Below, piece by piece: positions 24,066 through 33,415 of a DNA stretch of 34,149 nucleotides. This stretch comes from an uncultured Lachnospiraceae bacterium (GTDB lineage: Bacteria > Bacillota > Clostridia > Lachnospirales > Lachnospiraceae). Each line of letters begins with the position of its first letter. Position 1 is the first letter of the stretch. The position numbers and the translations under genes are program-made. The stretch lies in NCBI GenBank assembly GCA_949743325.1, contig CATJTQ010000075.1, positions 1-34,149 on the forward strand, written 5' to 3'. The notes beneath the pieces are model-generated. The model did not search any database. It worked only from the letters and a program-made list of their open reading frames with translations, and was not told the DNA's origin.

Positions 24066-24983
24066 TTGAAGGAATATTTGTTGGAGACAAAAAATATTAC
24101 AAAACAATATGGCAGTTTTAAAGCAGTGGATGATGTGAGTGTGCACATAGAAAAAGGAGCCATTTATGGATTTATAGGAAGAAATGGAGCGGGAAAGACG
24201 ACATTTTTGAAAATGATCAGCGGGCTTGCTTCAAAGAACAGCGGTTCAATAGAGCTGTTTGGAAATAAAATAAATTCATTGTCAGACATACACGGAAGAA
24301 TTGGATGCCTTATTGAAGAGCCTGGATTGTATCAAAATATGAGCGCATATGAAAATATTAAGATAAAATGCATGTTGTTTGGTCTCGATAAAAGCAGTTA
24401 TATTGAGGATCTGTTAAAGACAGTCGGATTGGATAAAACTGGACACAAAAAGGTAAAAAAGTTCTCATTAGGTATGAAGCAGAGACTTGGTATTGCACTT
24501 GCCTTAATAGGAGAGCCGGATTTGCTGGTGCTTGACGAGCCAATAAATGGTCTTGATCCGCAGGGAATTGCAGAGATAAGAGATACTATTTTGAAATTGA
24601 GGGATGAGAGAAATATGACAGTATTAATTTCCAGTCATATACTGGAAGAGCTGTCAAAGATTGCCACCGATTATGGAATAATTCATCATGGCAGTTTGAT
24701 AAAGGAACTTACAAAGGAAGAGCTTTTGAGTAAGTGTAATGAGAGAATAGAAATTGTGTTAGATAATCCGTTAGAAGCATTACCAGTACTGGATAAAATG
24801 GGCTTTAATAATTATAAAGTAGTTGACAGCACACGTATTCAAGTTTATGAGAGGTTATCAGAAAGTTATATGATTAACAGAGAACTTGTAATGAGTAATA
24901 TAAACGTAAAAGAAATATTTGTAATTACTGAAGAATTAGAAGAATATTTCTTGAATCTTACGGGAGGTGCTGCAAATGTTTAA
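24066..24983 (+). CDS. ABC transporter ATP-binding protein (BcrA / lantibiotic-immunity type)
   Basis: The 305-residue ATPase has Walker A GRNGAGKTT (38-46), the ABC signature SLGMKQ (134-139) and Walker B LLVLDEP (153-159), followed by the switch-histidine block LISSHILEEL. Length and sequence fit the BcrA-like subgroup of ABC-2 exporters that remove or detoxify bacitracin and lantibiotics. TTG 24066 is chosen because AGGAGG (24052-24057) sits 8 bases upstream and residues follow the family N-terminus (LLETKNITKQYGSFKAVDDV). The end overlaps the permease gene by 8 bases. Confidence 0.92.
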   Translation: MKEYLLETKNITKQYGSFKAVDDVSVHIEKGAIYGFIGRNGAGKTTFLKMISGLASKNSGSIELFGNKINSLSDIHGRIGCLIEEPGLYQNMSAYENIKIKCMLFGLDKSSYIEDLLKTVGLDKTGHKKVKKFSLGMKQRLGIALALIGEPDLLVLDEPINGLDPQGIAEIRDTILKLRDERNMTVLISSHILEELSKIATDYGIIHHGSLIKELTKEELLSKCNERIEIVLDNPLEALPVLDKMGFNNYKVVDSTRIQVYERLSESYMINRELVMSNINVKEIFVITEELEEYFLNLTGGAANV

Positions 24984-25815
24984 TATGGTCAAAATGGATT
25001 TGTATCGAATGTTTAATTCAAAAAGTCTTTATATTATTGGAATTATTATGGCTTGTCTGATATTTTTAACAACTGGTTTATTAAAAATGGAGTTTGATTC
25101 TTATGAAAGGAAATCTGATAAACAAATTCATGCGGTTAATGAGGATAATGTGAATTTAGGCATGAGTGTTTTTGTAGAGCCCGATGAAGATGGTGAGGTA
25201 ACAGTTTTAAACGATTTTTTTGCAAATGTTTCAGCAAAATTTTTAGCTTTATTTTTAGTGATTTTTACAGTAATATTTTCGACAGCAGATTATACTAGCG
25301 GGTATATAAAAAATATTGCCGGACAGGTAAATGACAGAAGTATTTTTATATTATCAAAAGCGGTAAGTTTGTTTATATACACAATTATTTCCGTGTTTTG
25401 GTTTTTGTTTATACAGATATTAGCACATTTAATTATTTTAGGATATGTTAAGCTTGGTGATATTAGAGACTTAGTTTCTTATGTATCATTACAGATTTTA
25501 CTTAACTATGCATTTTTAATAATAGTCATGATTATATCAATAATATTAAGAAATAACTTGATATCAATGATAATTGCTATTTGCCTGTGTATGAATGTTA
25601 TGGTAATATTATATAATGCAATTGATAAATTATTGGAGAAAATCGGTTTGGATAATTTTACTGTGGTTAAATGCACAATAACTGGACGAATTTCAATGCT
25701 TGAAGTTGGCGGGTCAGTTAGAGAAAATATATTATCAATTGCAGTATCGGTAATATTTATTATTGTAAGTATGTTTATAGGTATTTTTGTATTTAAGAAG
25801 AGAGATATAGTATGA
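24976..25815 (+). CDS. ABC-2 type transporter permease
   Basis: The 279-residue membrane protein has about six hydrophobic segments, beginning with SLYIIGIIMACLIFLTTGLL, then an external loop of about 45 residues rich in Glu and Asp, then segments near FLALFLVIFTVIFS, IISVFWFLFIQILAHLII, AFLIIVMIISIIL, LISMIIAICLCMNVMVIL and a C-terminal IIVSMFIGIFVFKKRD. This fits permeases paired with BcrA-type ATPases. ATG 24976 has GGGAGG 8 bases upstream. Its stop overlaps the histidine kinase start (ATGA), which indicates translational coupling. Confidence 0.88.
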   Translation: MFNMVKMDLYRMFNSKSLYIIGIIMACLIFLTTGLLKMEFDSYERKSDKQIHAVNEDNVNLGMSVFVEPDEDGEVTVLNDFFANVSAKFLALFLVIFTVIFSTADYTSGYIKNIAGQVNDRSIFILSKAVSLFIYTIISVFWFLFIQILAHLIILGYVKLGDIRDLVSYVSLQILLNYAFLIIVMIISIILRNNLISMIIAICLCMNVMVILYNAIDKLLEKIGLDNFTVVKCTITGRISMLEVGGSVRENILSIAVSVIFIIVSMFIGIFVFKKRDIV

Positions 25816-26720
25816 TATATGCGTTTATTGCAACTTTATTAATTATTATTTTAATACTTATTATATTGTTATTATTTTACAGGCGGCAGATAATTGAAAT
25901 CTGCCGCCAATTAAAGTTATTAATTGAACATGACAGCATACTCATTATTAAAACTGATTATAGCTTTAGAACGACAAATGAACTTGCAGAAAAATTAAAT
26001 CAATTTCTGAAAAAATATAGACAGGAAAAAAATATTATAGTGAAAAAAGAAAATGCAATAGCTGATATTTATACAAATATTTCACATGATATTAGAACGC
26101 CGCTCACATCAATTGACGGATATGTGAAGCTTCTTGCAGAGAGTGACAGTGCATCTGAAAGAGAACGGTACATAGCTGTAATTGAAGAGAGGGTAGATTG
26201 CCTTAATGATATGTTGGAGGAGTTATTTACGTTTACGAAGTTGAAAAATGAGGCATGGCAGTTGAATTTAGTTAAGTGTTCATTTAGCCGGGCTCTTAAA
26301 GAGACACTTGTCTCATATTATAATGAGTGGAAATGTACAGGAATAATTCCCAGTATCAATGTTTCAGACAGTGAAGTGTATTGTATGGGAAATGAAGTAG
26401 CTTTAAAAAGGGTTTTTCAAAATATATTGAAAAATGCTCTTGAACATGGCGGTAAAGAACTGAATGTTATATTGGAAACAGATGATTGTATAAAGCTTGA
26501 GATAGGTAATACACTGTCGGACGGCAGTTTTATTGATACAGATAAAATATTTGAGAAATTTTATAAGGCTGATGAGGCCAGAAGCAGGACGTCAACAGGG
26601 TTAGGATTATCAATTGCCAAAGAGTTTGTTGAGCGTATGGATGGAAGTATATATGCAAGACAGAATGGAAGATGGTTTTATATAGGCATTGAGATTCCTT
26701 TGCTGAGAATTGATAAATAG
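25812..26720 (+). CDS. Membrane-anchored sensor histidine kinase of the ABC module
   Basis: The 302-residue kinase has a single N-terminal membrane segment (about residues 3-23) and no extracellular domain, then a linker, the phospho-acceptor His92 in NISHDIRTPLTSIDGY, an N-box with NILKNALEHG and a G-box TGLGLSIAKEF. With so little outside the membrane it cannot bind a ligand on its own; by analogy to BceS-like and lantibiotic-type kinases it may sense transporter activity or envelope peptides inside the membrane. It overlaps the permease gene by 4 bases and should phosphorylate the regulator encoded at 23293-23964. Confidence 0.92.
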   Translation: MIYAFIATLLIIILILIILLLFYRRQIIEICRQLKLLIEHDSILIIKTDYSFRTTNELAEKLNQFLKKYRQEKNIIVKKENAIADIYTNISHDIRTPLTSIDGYVKLLAESDSASERERYIAVIEERVDCLNDMLEELFTFTKLKNEAWQLNLVKCSFSRALKETLVSYYNEWKCTGIIPSINVSDSEVYCMGNEVALKRVFQNILKNALEHGGKELNVILETDDCIKLEIGNTLSDGSFIDTDKIFEKFYKADEARSRTSTGLGLSIAKEFVERMDGSIYARQNGRWFYIGIEIPLLRIDK

Positions 26721-26732
26721 GTGTAAAGCATT

Positions 26733-27302
26733 ATGAAAGAAAATAAAGAAAAACAAAATTTTTTTCAAGATGCCCTCTCAAATTTTACAACTGAGGTTGC
26801 ATATGGGGACGCAGTGAAAAGACTGGCAGATGAGGGTTACAGTGTCAGGCAGATATTAGATAAAATAGATTATCCGGCGCCTAAGAGTAAAGTTGAAAAG
26901 ATTGTTTTTGATAGACTTTGTGAAACGAATGTTATTTTGTTAGATATTCCGAATATAAATTCATTTTTACGGATTTCGTTAAATTATAAAGTTGGCATAT
27001 TAAGCGGAAAAGGAAAAAAGAATATAATTTTAGAGAAAATAAATAAAAAATGTGTGCAGAATGGGGTTGAGAATTCATATATACTATTAGATTTTGACTG
27101 TAAAGATATTAGTAATAAAAAATTGTTTCCAGCATTGGATATTAGAGCCCGCGATTATATTGAAAGTATTATTATTAGGAATAAAAAAATTTACCATCAG
27201 TTAAATTTTACGATGCGTGAAATAATGTATTGTTTGTGCGAAAGTGATGAATTTAATGCAGAATGCTGCTTTTTAAAGTCAAAAGAAATTATTCAAATAT
27301 AA
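26733..27302 (+). CDS. Unrecognised 189-residue protein
   Basis: I do not recognise this family. The product is soluble with no signal peptide or membrane segment. It contains VAYGDAVKRLADEGYSVRQILDKIDYPAP, a helix-turn-helix-like or helical stretch near residues 22-50, a central alpha/beta part (SFLRISLNYKVGILSG, NSYILLDFDCKDI) and a C-terminal segment with three cysteines (MYCLCE, AECC). It starts 12 bases after the histidine kinase, so it is probably in the same transcript. AGGTG precedes the ATG weakly. It is rich in Lys and Ile like its neighbours, with no sign of recent transfer. Confidence 0.7.
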   Translation: MKENKEKQNFFQDALSNFTTEVAYGDAVKRLADEGYSVRQILDKIDYPAPKSKVEKIVFDRLCETNVILLDIPNINSFLRISLNYKVGILSGKGKKNIILEKINKKCVQNGVENSYILLDFDCKDISNKKLFPALDIRARDYIESIIIRNKKIYHQLNFTMREIMYCLCESDEFNAECCFLKSKEIIQI

Positions 27303-27330
27303 ATTAATAAAAATAGAAGTTAAATGTTGT

Positions 27331-27358
27331 TTGACTTTTCCATATATTTCTTTATAAT
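27331..27358 (+). promoter_or_regulatory. Promoter of the solute-binding protein / hybrid kinase pair
   Basis: TTGACT (27331-27336) and a perfect TATAAT (27353-27358) are 16 bases apart, 41 bases before the start codon. This is among the best matches in the window and suggests a new transcription unit. Confidence 0.6.
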
Positions 27359-27399
27359 AGAAATAGAAAATATAGTGTAACTTTTGAGGAGATAATAAT

Positions 27400-28860
27400 A
27401 TGAGAAAAACAAAGATTATTACTTTAGCTTTAACATTAATATTTATACTATCTATTATAGGAGGGTGTGGTAAAGACAAGGGTCCTCTTGACCCCAAAAA
27501 TCCTGTTTCTTTGACTATATGGCATTATTACCATGGTGCACAGCAGTCTGCCTTTGATACTCTTGTAAAAGAATTTAATGATACAGTCGGTAAAGAGAAG
27601 GGGATATATGTAAAAGTATATGGAAGAGGTTCTGTGTCGGATTTAGAGAGTGCCGTTAAGGATTCTATAGAAGGTAAGGTGGGTTCTGACGCAATGCCGG
27701 ATATTTTTTCTTCATATGCAGATACAGCTTATGAGATAGAGGAAATGGGTAAATTGGCAAATTTATCTAACTATATTACAGATGAAGAGTTGGATCATTT
27801 TATACAGTCCTATACAGATGAAGGAAAAATAGGCAAAAATAGTAATTTCTGTATTTTTCCGGTTGCTAAATCAACAGAAATTATGATGATTAATAAGACA
27901 GATTGGGAAAAGTTTTCAGCTGAAACGGATGTTTCTTTGGAAGATTTAAGCACTATGGAGGGTGTTGTAAAAGTATCTGAGAAGTATTATAATTGGACAG
28001 ATGAACAGACTCCTGATACTGCAAATGATGGAAAAGCCTTTTTTGGCAGGGATTCTATTGCCAATTATTTTAACATAGGAATGCGGCAGCTTGGAAGTGA
28101 GATATTTGAGGTTAATAATAAAGGAGAGGTTACCTTAAACACTGAAAAGGATAAAATAAAGAAATTGTGGGAAAATTATTACGTCCCTATGGTTAAAGGA
28201 TATTTTGGAGCTTATGGTTCTTTTAGATCGGATGATGTAAAGACAGGTGAGCTTATAGCGTATACAGGTTCAACTACATCAGCAATGTATTTTCCTGATA
28301 AAGTTGAGTTGGACAATGACGGTTATCCTATTGATTATATAATATTGTCTGCTCCTATTTTTGAAAATGGAGAAAAATATGCTGTACAGCAGGGCGCAGG
28401 AATGGTAGTAAGCAAGAGTGACGAGCAGCATGAATATGCAGCAGTAGAATTTCTTAAATGGTTTACGAAGAGTGAGAATAATCTTAGATTTTGCTCTACT
28501 GCAGGATATCTTCCGGTGTTAAAAGAAGCAAATAGTACTAAAGCTTTAGATAATGTAATAGAAAAAGAGGGCTTGGAGATAGAGGATAAGACATATAATT
28601 GTATTAAACATATGTTTGATACGATTGATGATGTCACATTGTACACTAATAAAAGTTTTATAAACGGTTCAAAAGCCCGTTCAGTGTTAGAATATAATCT
28701 TGCAGATAAGGCAGCAGAAGATAGGGATAAGGTTAAGTCTGAATTGGCGGCTGGTAAATCATTGGACGATGCATGTAAAGAGTTTGTTTCAGATGATGCA
28801 TTTGAAGAGTGGTATAATTCATTTTGCAGTGCATTAAAAGATGCGGCTTATGGAAAATAA
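27400..28860 (+). CDS. Extracellular solute-binding lipoprotein (ABC sugar-binding, family 1 type)
   Basis: The 486-residue product has a lipoprotein signal peptide with lipobox IGGC (Cys23), then LTIWHYYHGAQQSAFDTLVK and EFNDTVGKEKGIYVKV, the start of a family-1 carbohydrate-binding protein. Later blocks such as MPDIFSSYADTAYEIEEMG, TGSTTSAMYF and AVEFLKWFTKSENNLRFC agree. It would sit on the outer face of the membrane and bind a sugar or oligosaccharide. No permease or ATPase genes flank it; the next gene, 23 bases on, is a hybrid histidine kinase with a large extracellular region, so the binding protein probably feeds that sensor. GAGGAG precedes the ATG. Confidence 0.88.
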   Translation: MRKTKIITLALTLIFILSIIGGCGKDKGPLDPKNPVSLTIWHYYHGAQQSAFDTLVKEFNDTVGKEKGIYVKVYGRGSVSDLESAVKDSIEGKVGSDAMPDIFSSYADTAYEIEEMGKLANLSNYITDEELDHFIQSYTDEGKIGKNSNFCIFPVAKSTEIMMINKTDWEKFSAETDVSLEDLSTMEGVVKVSEKYYNWTDEQTPDTANDGKAFFGRDSIANYFNIGMRQLGSEIFEVNNKGEVTLNTEKDKIKKLWENYYVPMVKGYFGAYGSFRSDDVKTGELIAYTGSTTSAMYFPDKVELDNDGYPIDYIILSAPIFENGEKYAVQQGAGMVVSKSDEQHEYAAVEFLKWFTKSENNLRFCSTAGYLPVLKEANSTKALDNVIEKEGLEIEDKTYNCIKHMFDTIDDVTLYTNKSFINGSKARSVLEYNLADKAAEDRDKVKSELAAGKSLDDACKEFVSDDAFEEWYNSFCSALKDAAYGK

Positions 28861-28883
28861 TTAAACAGAATAGCAGGGATTAT

Positions 28884-31800
28884 ATGAAACACAACAAAAA
28901 AAATCGCACAATTTTTTATATTATATGCATACCACTTATTATTATGATGTTTATTCAAAGCTGTATTGCGATTGGGACGCTTGTTGTAAAAAAGACTTCA
29001 AGAAAGTTAAATGATTATGCAGTTAATACTCTTACAAGAACAGTCGAGAATAGAAAGATAATTTTAGAAAATGATATGACTCGCAGATGGTCTTTAATAT
29101 ATAATTATGAGGGCAGTATGCTTGATCAAGTCACTAGTTTTGCTGAGAGTAAAAATATTGAAATAGATGAGCTTTTCTTAGATAGTCAATTAAAAGGTGA
29201 ACTTTTGGATTCGCTTTTTTCAAAATCAATTAGTATATTGGAAAGTAATTCAACAACAGGAATTTATTTTATATTTACTGATGATGATTATAGTAAAGAA
29301 GGAGATTATCAGGGCTTTTATATTAGAGATTCTGATATTCTCTCGTCTTCAGATAATAATTCTGATTTACTATTGGAGAGAGGTAATAAAGAATTATCAA
29401 GAAAATATAATGTTTCACTTGATAGTTATTGGACTACGCATTTTAAAATGTCAGGCGCTGGAAATTGTCAAGCCGATGATTTTTTCTATGAGCCATGGAT
29501 TGCAGGAGAGAATTTTCCTAACAGTTCAGTGAAAGATCTGGGTAAATGGTCATTGCCATTTAGCTTGGGATCGAATTCTGGTGATTCATATGAAATGATT
29601 ACATATTCGATTCCGCTAAGGTATAATGAAAAGGTTTATGCAGTTATGGGTATTGAAGTGTCTGAATCGGTTTTATATGATTATCTTCCAGTAACAGAAT
29701 TAAATGATGAGATGCATTCAGGTTATGTTTTGGCATTGGATAATGGCGACGGCACATACACAACATTTGGTGGTAAGGGTGTCTTATATGACAGAGTTAC
29801 TAAATCTGGAAATATTATAAAATTGAGTGAGACTGAGTATGGCAGCTTATATAAAGTGTCAAATTTAAAGATGAATAAACGTCCTATATATGCAGTAAAT
29901 TGTCCGCTGAATCTTTATGATAAGAAAGTCCCTTATGATGATACTAAGTGGTGTTTGATTGCTTTAAACACTGAAAAGGATTTGTTCGGAATGAGCAAAG
30001 AGCTTTATATGTCAATGCTTCTTGCAGTGTTTGTAGCGTTAAGTTTTGGAATTGTCGGAATCTATGTTTTAGTTAAATACCTTACAAGTCCATTAAAGCG
30101 GTTGGTTGAAAGTATTAGTCAGGGTATGGATGGTCTGCAGAATTATAAACGCTCAAAAATAATCGAAGTAGAAGCTATTTATGATGTTGTTGATGAAATG
30201 ATAAATAAGCAGAAAGAGATAGAAAATGTGCTTATTGAGGAAAAAGAGTTGTATATGATGGTGTTGGAAACAACAAATGATTTGTTTTTTTCCTATGATT
30301 TCAAAAATAAGACACTTGAAATAGTTAATCATAATCCTGATGATGTAAGATATTATGAATATTGGAATAAGAATGTTGGTTTTTTAAATTTAGATTTTAT
30401 ATATTTTGAGGATCGAGATTGTGTAAAAAAATTGTGGGATGATGTTGAAGATGAAGCAACAGTTGAATTCCGCGTAAAAATGGCTGACAGAGATGAATAC
30501 CAGTGGTTTTTAGTACATGGAAGTATCGTTTGCGACACAGAAGGAGAGCGCTCCAAAGTAGTTGGTTGTTTTAGAAATATTCAAAAACAGAAAATAATTG
30601 AGGAAAAAAATGAGATAAGAAGCATAACAGATAAAGTTACTGGTCTTTATACATATGAAGCTGGAATGAAAATGTTAGATGCTGCTCGCAGAAATGTTGA
30701 TACAGGAGTGGTCTGTTATTTTCATATGAGGAATTTAAATGAAATAAATGAAAATAATACACTGACATTTGGTGATATGATATTGGAATCAATAGGAGAA
30801 ATTATTATTAGAACTATTAAAGATAAAGATATTGCGTTCAGATTGAGCGGGGCGCAGATTGTTGTCTGGCTGAATGGTTATAATAAGACTGATGGAACTA
30901 AATTTGTTCAAAGTGTTTTTCGATCTATTGATGGAATGTTTAATAAAGAAATTTTTAAACTTTCAATCTGTGCAGGAATAGCTTCTAATGAAAAAGGCGA
31001 CGATAACTCAGATATTATATGTAAGGCTAAACTTGCCGAGAATTTTACATATAAAAATATGATAAAAGATATTGTTTGTTATGATGAGCTTTCTAATGAA
31101 GAACAGCTAAATATTAAATCTATATCTTTGCAGGGAAGACAAGAAGCTACTGATTTATTTAGTGATGATGTGAGCCTTGTATCTGTTGTATTAAGTTTGT
31201 TTTCTAAAGGGGAAAACATTGCGGCACAGATGAAGCTTGTTTTGAAAAAAGTGGCGGAAAGTTATGGGGTTGACGATGTATATATTACTATTAACCGCTC
31301 GGATTTTAATTCATCCTATCTTGAGTATCAGTGGCATAGGAACATCGAAGATATAACATCTATTGTCAAAGTATATAATGGCAGAGAACTTAAAAAATAT
31401 ATTGAATGGATTGGTGATTGCGAAATTCAATCATACTCAAAAGAGGACAGTAAAACGGATGAGATTAGGAAATTTGTTAATATGCCCGAAGGAAGTGAGG
31501 GAGTTGTACTTCCATTGTATGATTCGAATGCATATATGGGCGTTTTGTGTCTTCAGGGATTAGATGCCTCAGTAGTTGAGGATATAGAAGAGAGACAGAA
31601 TTTGTTGGAAATTGCAAGTGTTATTCAAGGTCATATTAATCAGAAAAATCATGATTTAGCTAGTAGGGCAAAATCAGATTTCTTATCAAGAATGAGCCAT
31701 GAAATACGAACTCCTATGAATGGAATAATCGGAATGACAACAATCGCATTAAATAACAAAAATGATAAAGATCGAGTTATAGATTGTTTAAATAAGATTA

Positions 31801-32792
31801 AAGGTTCATCCGAATATTTGCTGGAACTTATAAATGATGTTCTTGATGTTTCAAGAATTGAAAGCGGTAAAATGAGTTTAGAGGCAGTTGATTTTAATAT
31901 CAAAGAGACACTGGACAATGTTATTGAAATGATTGCTCCGTTGGCAGAGAAAAAGAATATTAATTTTACCCATAATATTACTCTTGAACATTTTAACTAT
32001 AATGCAGATAAAGTACGGATAGGTCAGATTTTGATCAACCTTCTTGAAAATGCTGTTAAGTTTACGCCTGAACATGGAAATGTAGAACTTATTGTAAATG
32101 AGTATCAGGAAGATGAGAGCAGTAGAGTACTTTTTGCAGTAAAAGATACTGGAAAAGGTATAGATGAAAAAGATAAGAACAAAATTTTTAAGTCTTTTGA
32201 ACAGTTAGAAAATACTGCAAGAACAAAGCTTCAGGGAGCAGGGCTTGGTTTATCAATAAGCAGACAGCTTGTTAGAATGATGGGAGGCGATATTGAACTA
32301 GACAGTGAAGTAGGAAAGGGTAGTATGTTTTCATTTGATTTAGCTCTTCCTGTCGTTGATAATGTAGAAAATGGCAGTCTGGAGGAGGAATATTCGTTTG
32401 ATGGATATAAAGTACTTGTTGTTGAAGATAATGAACTGAATGCTGAAATTGCAGTGAGTATTTTAGAGGATGGAGGTTTTGAAGTTGATTGTGTATATAA
32501 TGGCAAAGAAGCAGTAGATCAAATTAGCCAAAATCCTCCTGGTAAATATGATGTAATATTAATGGATATTATGATGCCTGTAATGGATGGTCTGGATGCT
32601 ACAAGAGCGATAAGACAAATGGAAAGAGAGGATTGTCAAACGCTGCCTATTGTTGCAATGTCTGCTAATGCCTTTGATGATGATCTTAAAAAGTCAGTTG
32701 ACTGCGGTATGAATGGACATCTATCAAAACCTGTTGATGCAGATAAATTATTTAAAAAACTAGCAGAGGTTATATTTAACAGTACGTTGTGA
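28884..32792 (+). CDS. Hybrid sensor histidine kinase with Cache-like, HAMP, PAS, degenerate GGDEF, GAF, kinase and receiver domains
   Basis: The 1302-residue protein spans the membrane twice (about 11-33 and 375-398), leaving a ~340-residue extracellular sensor, probably Cache-like. Inside follow HAMP (399-445), PAS (452-570), a GGDEF-like domain (580-735), a GAF-like domain (755-920), HisKA with His939 in RMSHEIRTPMNG, HATPase with Asn1056 and GAGLGLSISRQL, and a receiver with Asp1228 in LMDIMMP and Lys1282 in LSKPVDA. The GGDEF position reads RLSGAQI (653-659), so no cyclase activity is expected. The receiver needs a downstream partner, not seen here. ATG 28884 is chosen: AGGGA lies upstream and the membrane anchor begins at once; an upstream TTG or ATG would overlap the previous gene. 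Confidence 0.9.
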   Translation: MKHNKKNRTIFYIICIPLIIMMFIQSCIAIGTLVVKKTSRKLNDYAVNTLTRTVENRKIILENDMTRRWSLIYNYEGSMLDQVTSFAESKNIEIDELFLDSQLKGELLDSLFSKSISILESNSTTGIYFIFTDDDYSKEGDYQGFYIRDSDILSSSDNNSDLLLERGNKELSRKYNVSLDSYWTTHFKMSGAGNCQADDFFYEPWIAGENFPNSSVKDLGKWSLPFSLGSNSGDSYEMITYSIPLRYNEKVYAVMGIEVSESVLYDYLPVTELNDEMHSGYVLALDNGDGTYTTFGGKGVLYDRVTKSGNIIKLSETEYGSLYKVSNLKMNKRPIYAVNCPLNLYDKKVPYDDTKWCLIALNTEKDLFGMSKELYMSMLLAVFVALSFGIVGIYVLVKYLTSPLKRLVESISQGMDGLQNYKRSKIIEVEAIYDVVDEMINKQKEIENVLIEEKELYMMVLETTNDLFFSYDFKNKTLEIVNHNPDDVRYYEYWNKNVGFLNLDFIYFEDRDCVKKLWDDVEDEATVEFRVKMADRDEYQWFLVHGSIVCDTEGERSKVVGCFRNIQKQKIIEEKNEIRSITDKVTGLYTYEAGMKMLDAARRNVDTGVVCYFHMRNLNEINENNTLTFGDMILESIGEIIIRTIKDKDIAFRLSGAQIVVWLNGYNKTDGTKFVQSVFRSIDGMFNKEIFKLSICAGIASNEKGDDNSDIICKAKLAENFTYKNMIKDIVCYDELSNEEQLNIKSISLQGRQEATDLFSDDVSLVSVVLSLFSKGENIAAQMKLVLKKVAESYGVDDVYITINRSDFNSSYLEYQWHRNIEDITSIVKVYNGRELKKYIEWIGDCEIQSYSKEDSKTDEIRKFVNMPEGSEGVVLPLYDSNAYMGVLCLQGLDASVVEDIEERQNLLEIASVIQGHINQKNHDLASRAKSDFLSRMSHEIRTPMNGIIGMTTIALNNKNDKDRVIDCLNKIKGSSEYLLELINDVLDVSRIESGKMSLEAVDFNIKETLDNVIEMIAPLAEKKNINFTHNITLEHFNYNADKVRIGQILINLLENAVKFTPEHGNVELIVNEYQEDESSRVLFAVKDTGKGIDEKDKNKIFKSFEQLENTARTKLQGAGLGLSISRQLVRMMGGDIELDSEVGKGSMFSFDLALPVVDNVENGSLEEEYSFDGYKVLVVEDNELNAEIAVSILEDGGFEVDCVYNGKEAVDQISQNPPGKYDVILMDIMMPVMDGLDATRAIRQMEREDCQTLPIVAMSANAFDDDLKKSVDCGMNGHLSKPVDADKLFKKLAEVIFNSTL

Positions 32793-32839
32793 TATATAAC
32801 ATATGTACAGAGAAAATATATAGAAAGGGATGAAATATT

Positions 32840-33118
32840 TTGATTAACCCAATAACAAATGAAAATTATTCTAAAGAAGAGGTTGCTGAATTAGCATACA
32901 AAGTTAAGAGCAGGGTGATTGCTGGTAAAGATTTTGCTTACACTATTACAGTAATAATACATTCATATGAACTTGCGCTTAAAGCAATTTTGGAGACAGC
33001 ATATAAAGAAGGATGGAACAATGAACTGACAAGGAATAAAGAAATAGCAGAAAATATGATTTCTGTTTGGACAAAAGCATATGAAACAGTAAAAGTCATG
33101 GATGATCTTTTACTGTAA
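32840..33118 (+). CDS. Small helical protein of unknown function
   Basis: The 92-residue product starts at TTG 32840, with AAAGGGATG about 10 bases upstream, and is likely almost all helical and soluble. Blocks such as EEVAELAYKVKSRVIAGKDF and AYTITVIIHSYELALKAILE have an amphipathic pattern; the C-terminus is acidic. I do not recognise the family. It lies 47 bases after the hybrid kinase on the same strand and before a strong terminator, so it may be the last gene of that transcript. Confidence 0.6.
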   Translation: MINPITNENYSKEEVAELAYKVKSRVIAGKDFAYTITVIIHSYELALKAILETAYKEGWNNELTRNKEIAENMISVWTKAYETVKVMDDLLL

Positions 33119-33189
33119 TAAATTTAGTTCCTTTTTCTGGATTGTTCACCCATAGAAATAAATATATAAATATGATATGTATATTTATT

Positions 33190-33234
33190 CCCTTGTTTTT
33201 GCCCTTATGGGCAAATTACAAGGGGATTTTTTTC
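33190..33234 (+). terminator. Strong intrinsic terminator
   Basis: CCCTTGT (33190-33196) pairs with ACAAGGG (33218-33224); inside, TTTGCCC pairs with GGGCAAA around the loop TTAT. A run of seven Ts follows. It ends the transcript of the upstream genes. Confidence 0.9.
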
Positions 33235-33252
33235 TGAATGTATCTAAACGTT

Positions 33253-33320
33253 GCCCGTAATCTTATCCAAAAGCATTGCAGAAGCCCGTAATCTTATCCA
33301 AAAGCATTGCAGAAGCCCGT
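33253..33320 (+). repeat. 31-base tandem duplication with a partial third copy
   Basis: A 31-base unit beginning GCCCGTAATCTTATCC is present twice without a gap (33253-33283, 33284-33314), followed by the first six bases of a third copy. A frame stays open across it from TTG 33251 to TAG 33413-33415 (54 codons, ending FTDERR), but it has no ribosome binding site. The stretch 33250-33475 is richer in G and C than its surroundings, so it may be a relic of a gene or RNA. I cannot identify it. Confidence 0.8.
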
Positions 33321-33415
33321 TTTCTTTTCCTAGCGGCGTGGAAGGGTATTCTTATGTTCTTAAACTGAGCCAGACACTGTTTAAGCCGGAAAACTTTACG
33401 GACGAGAGAAGATAG

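Noticed and set aside
33253-33314. Possible CRISPR repeat array
   Set aside because: The two 31-base copies are directly adjacent with no spacer between them, and no cas genes are present.
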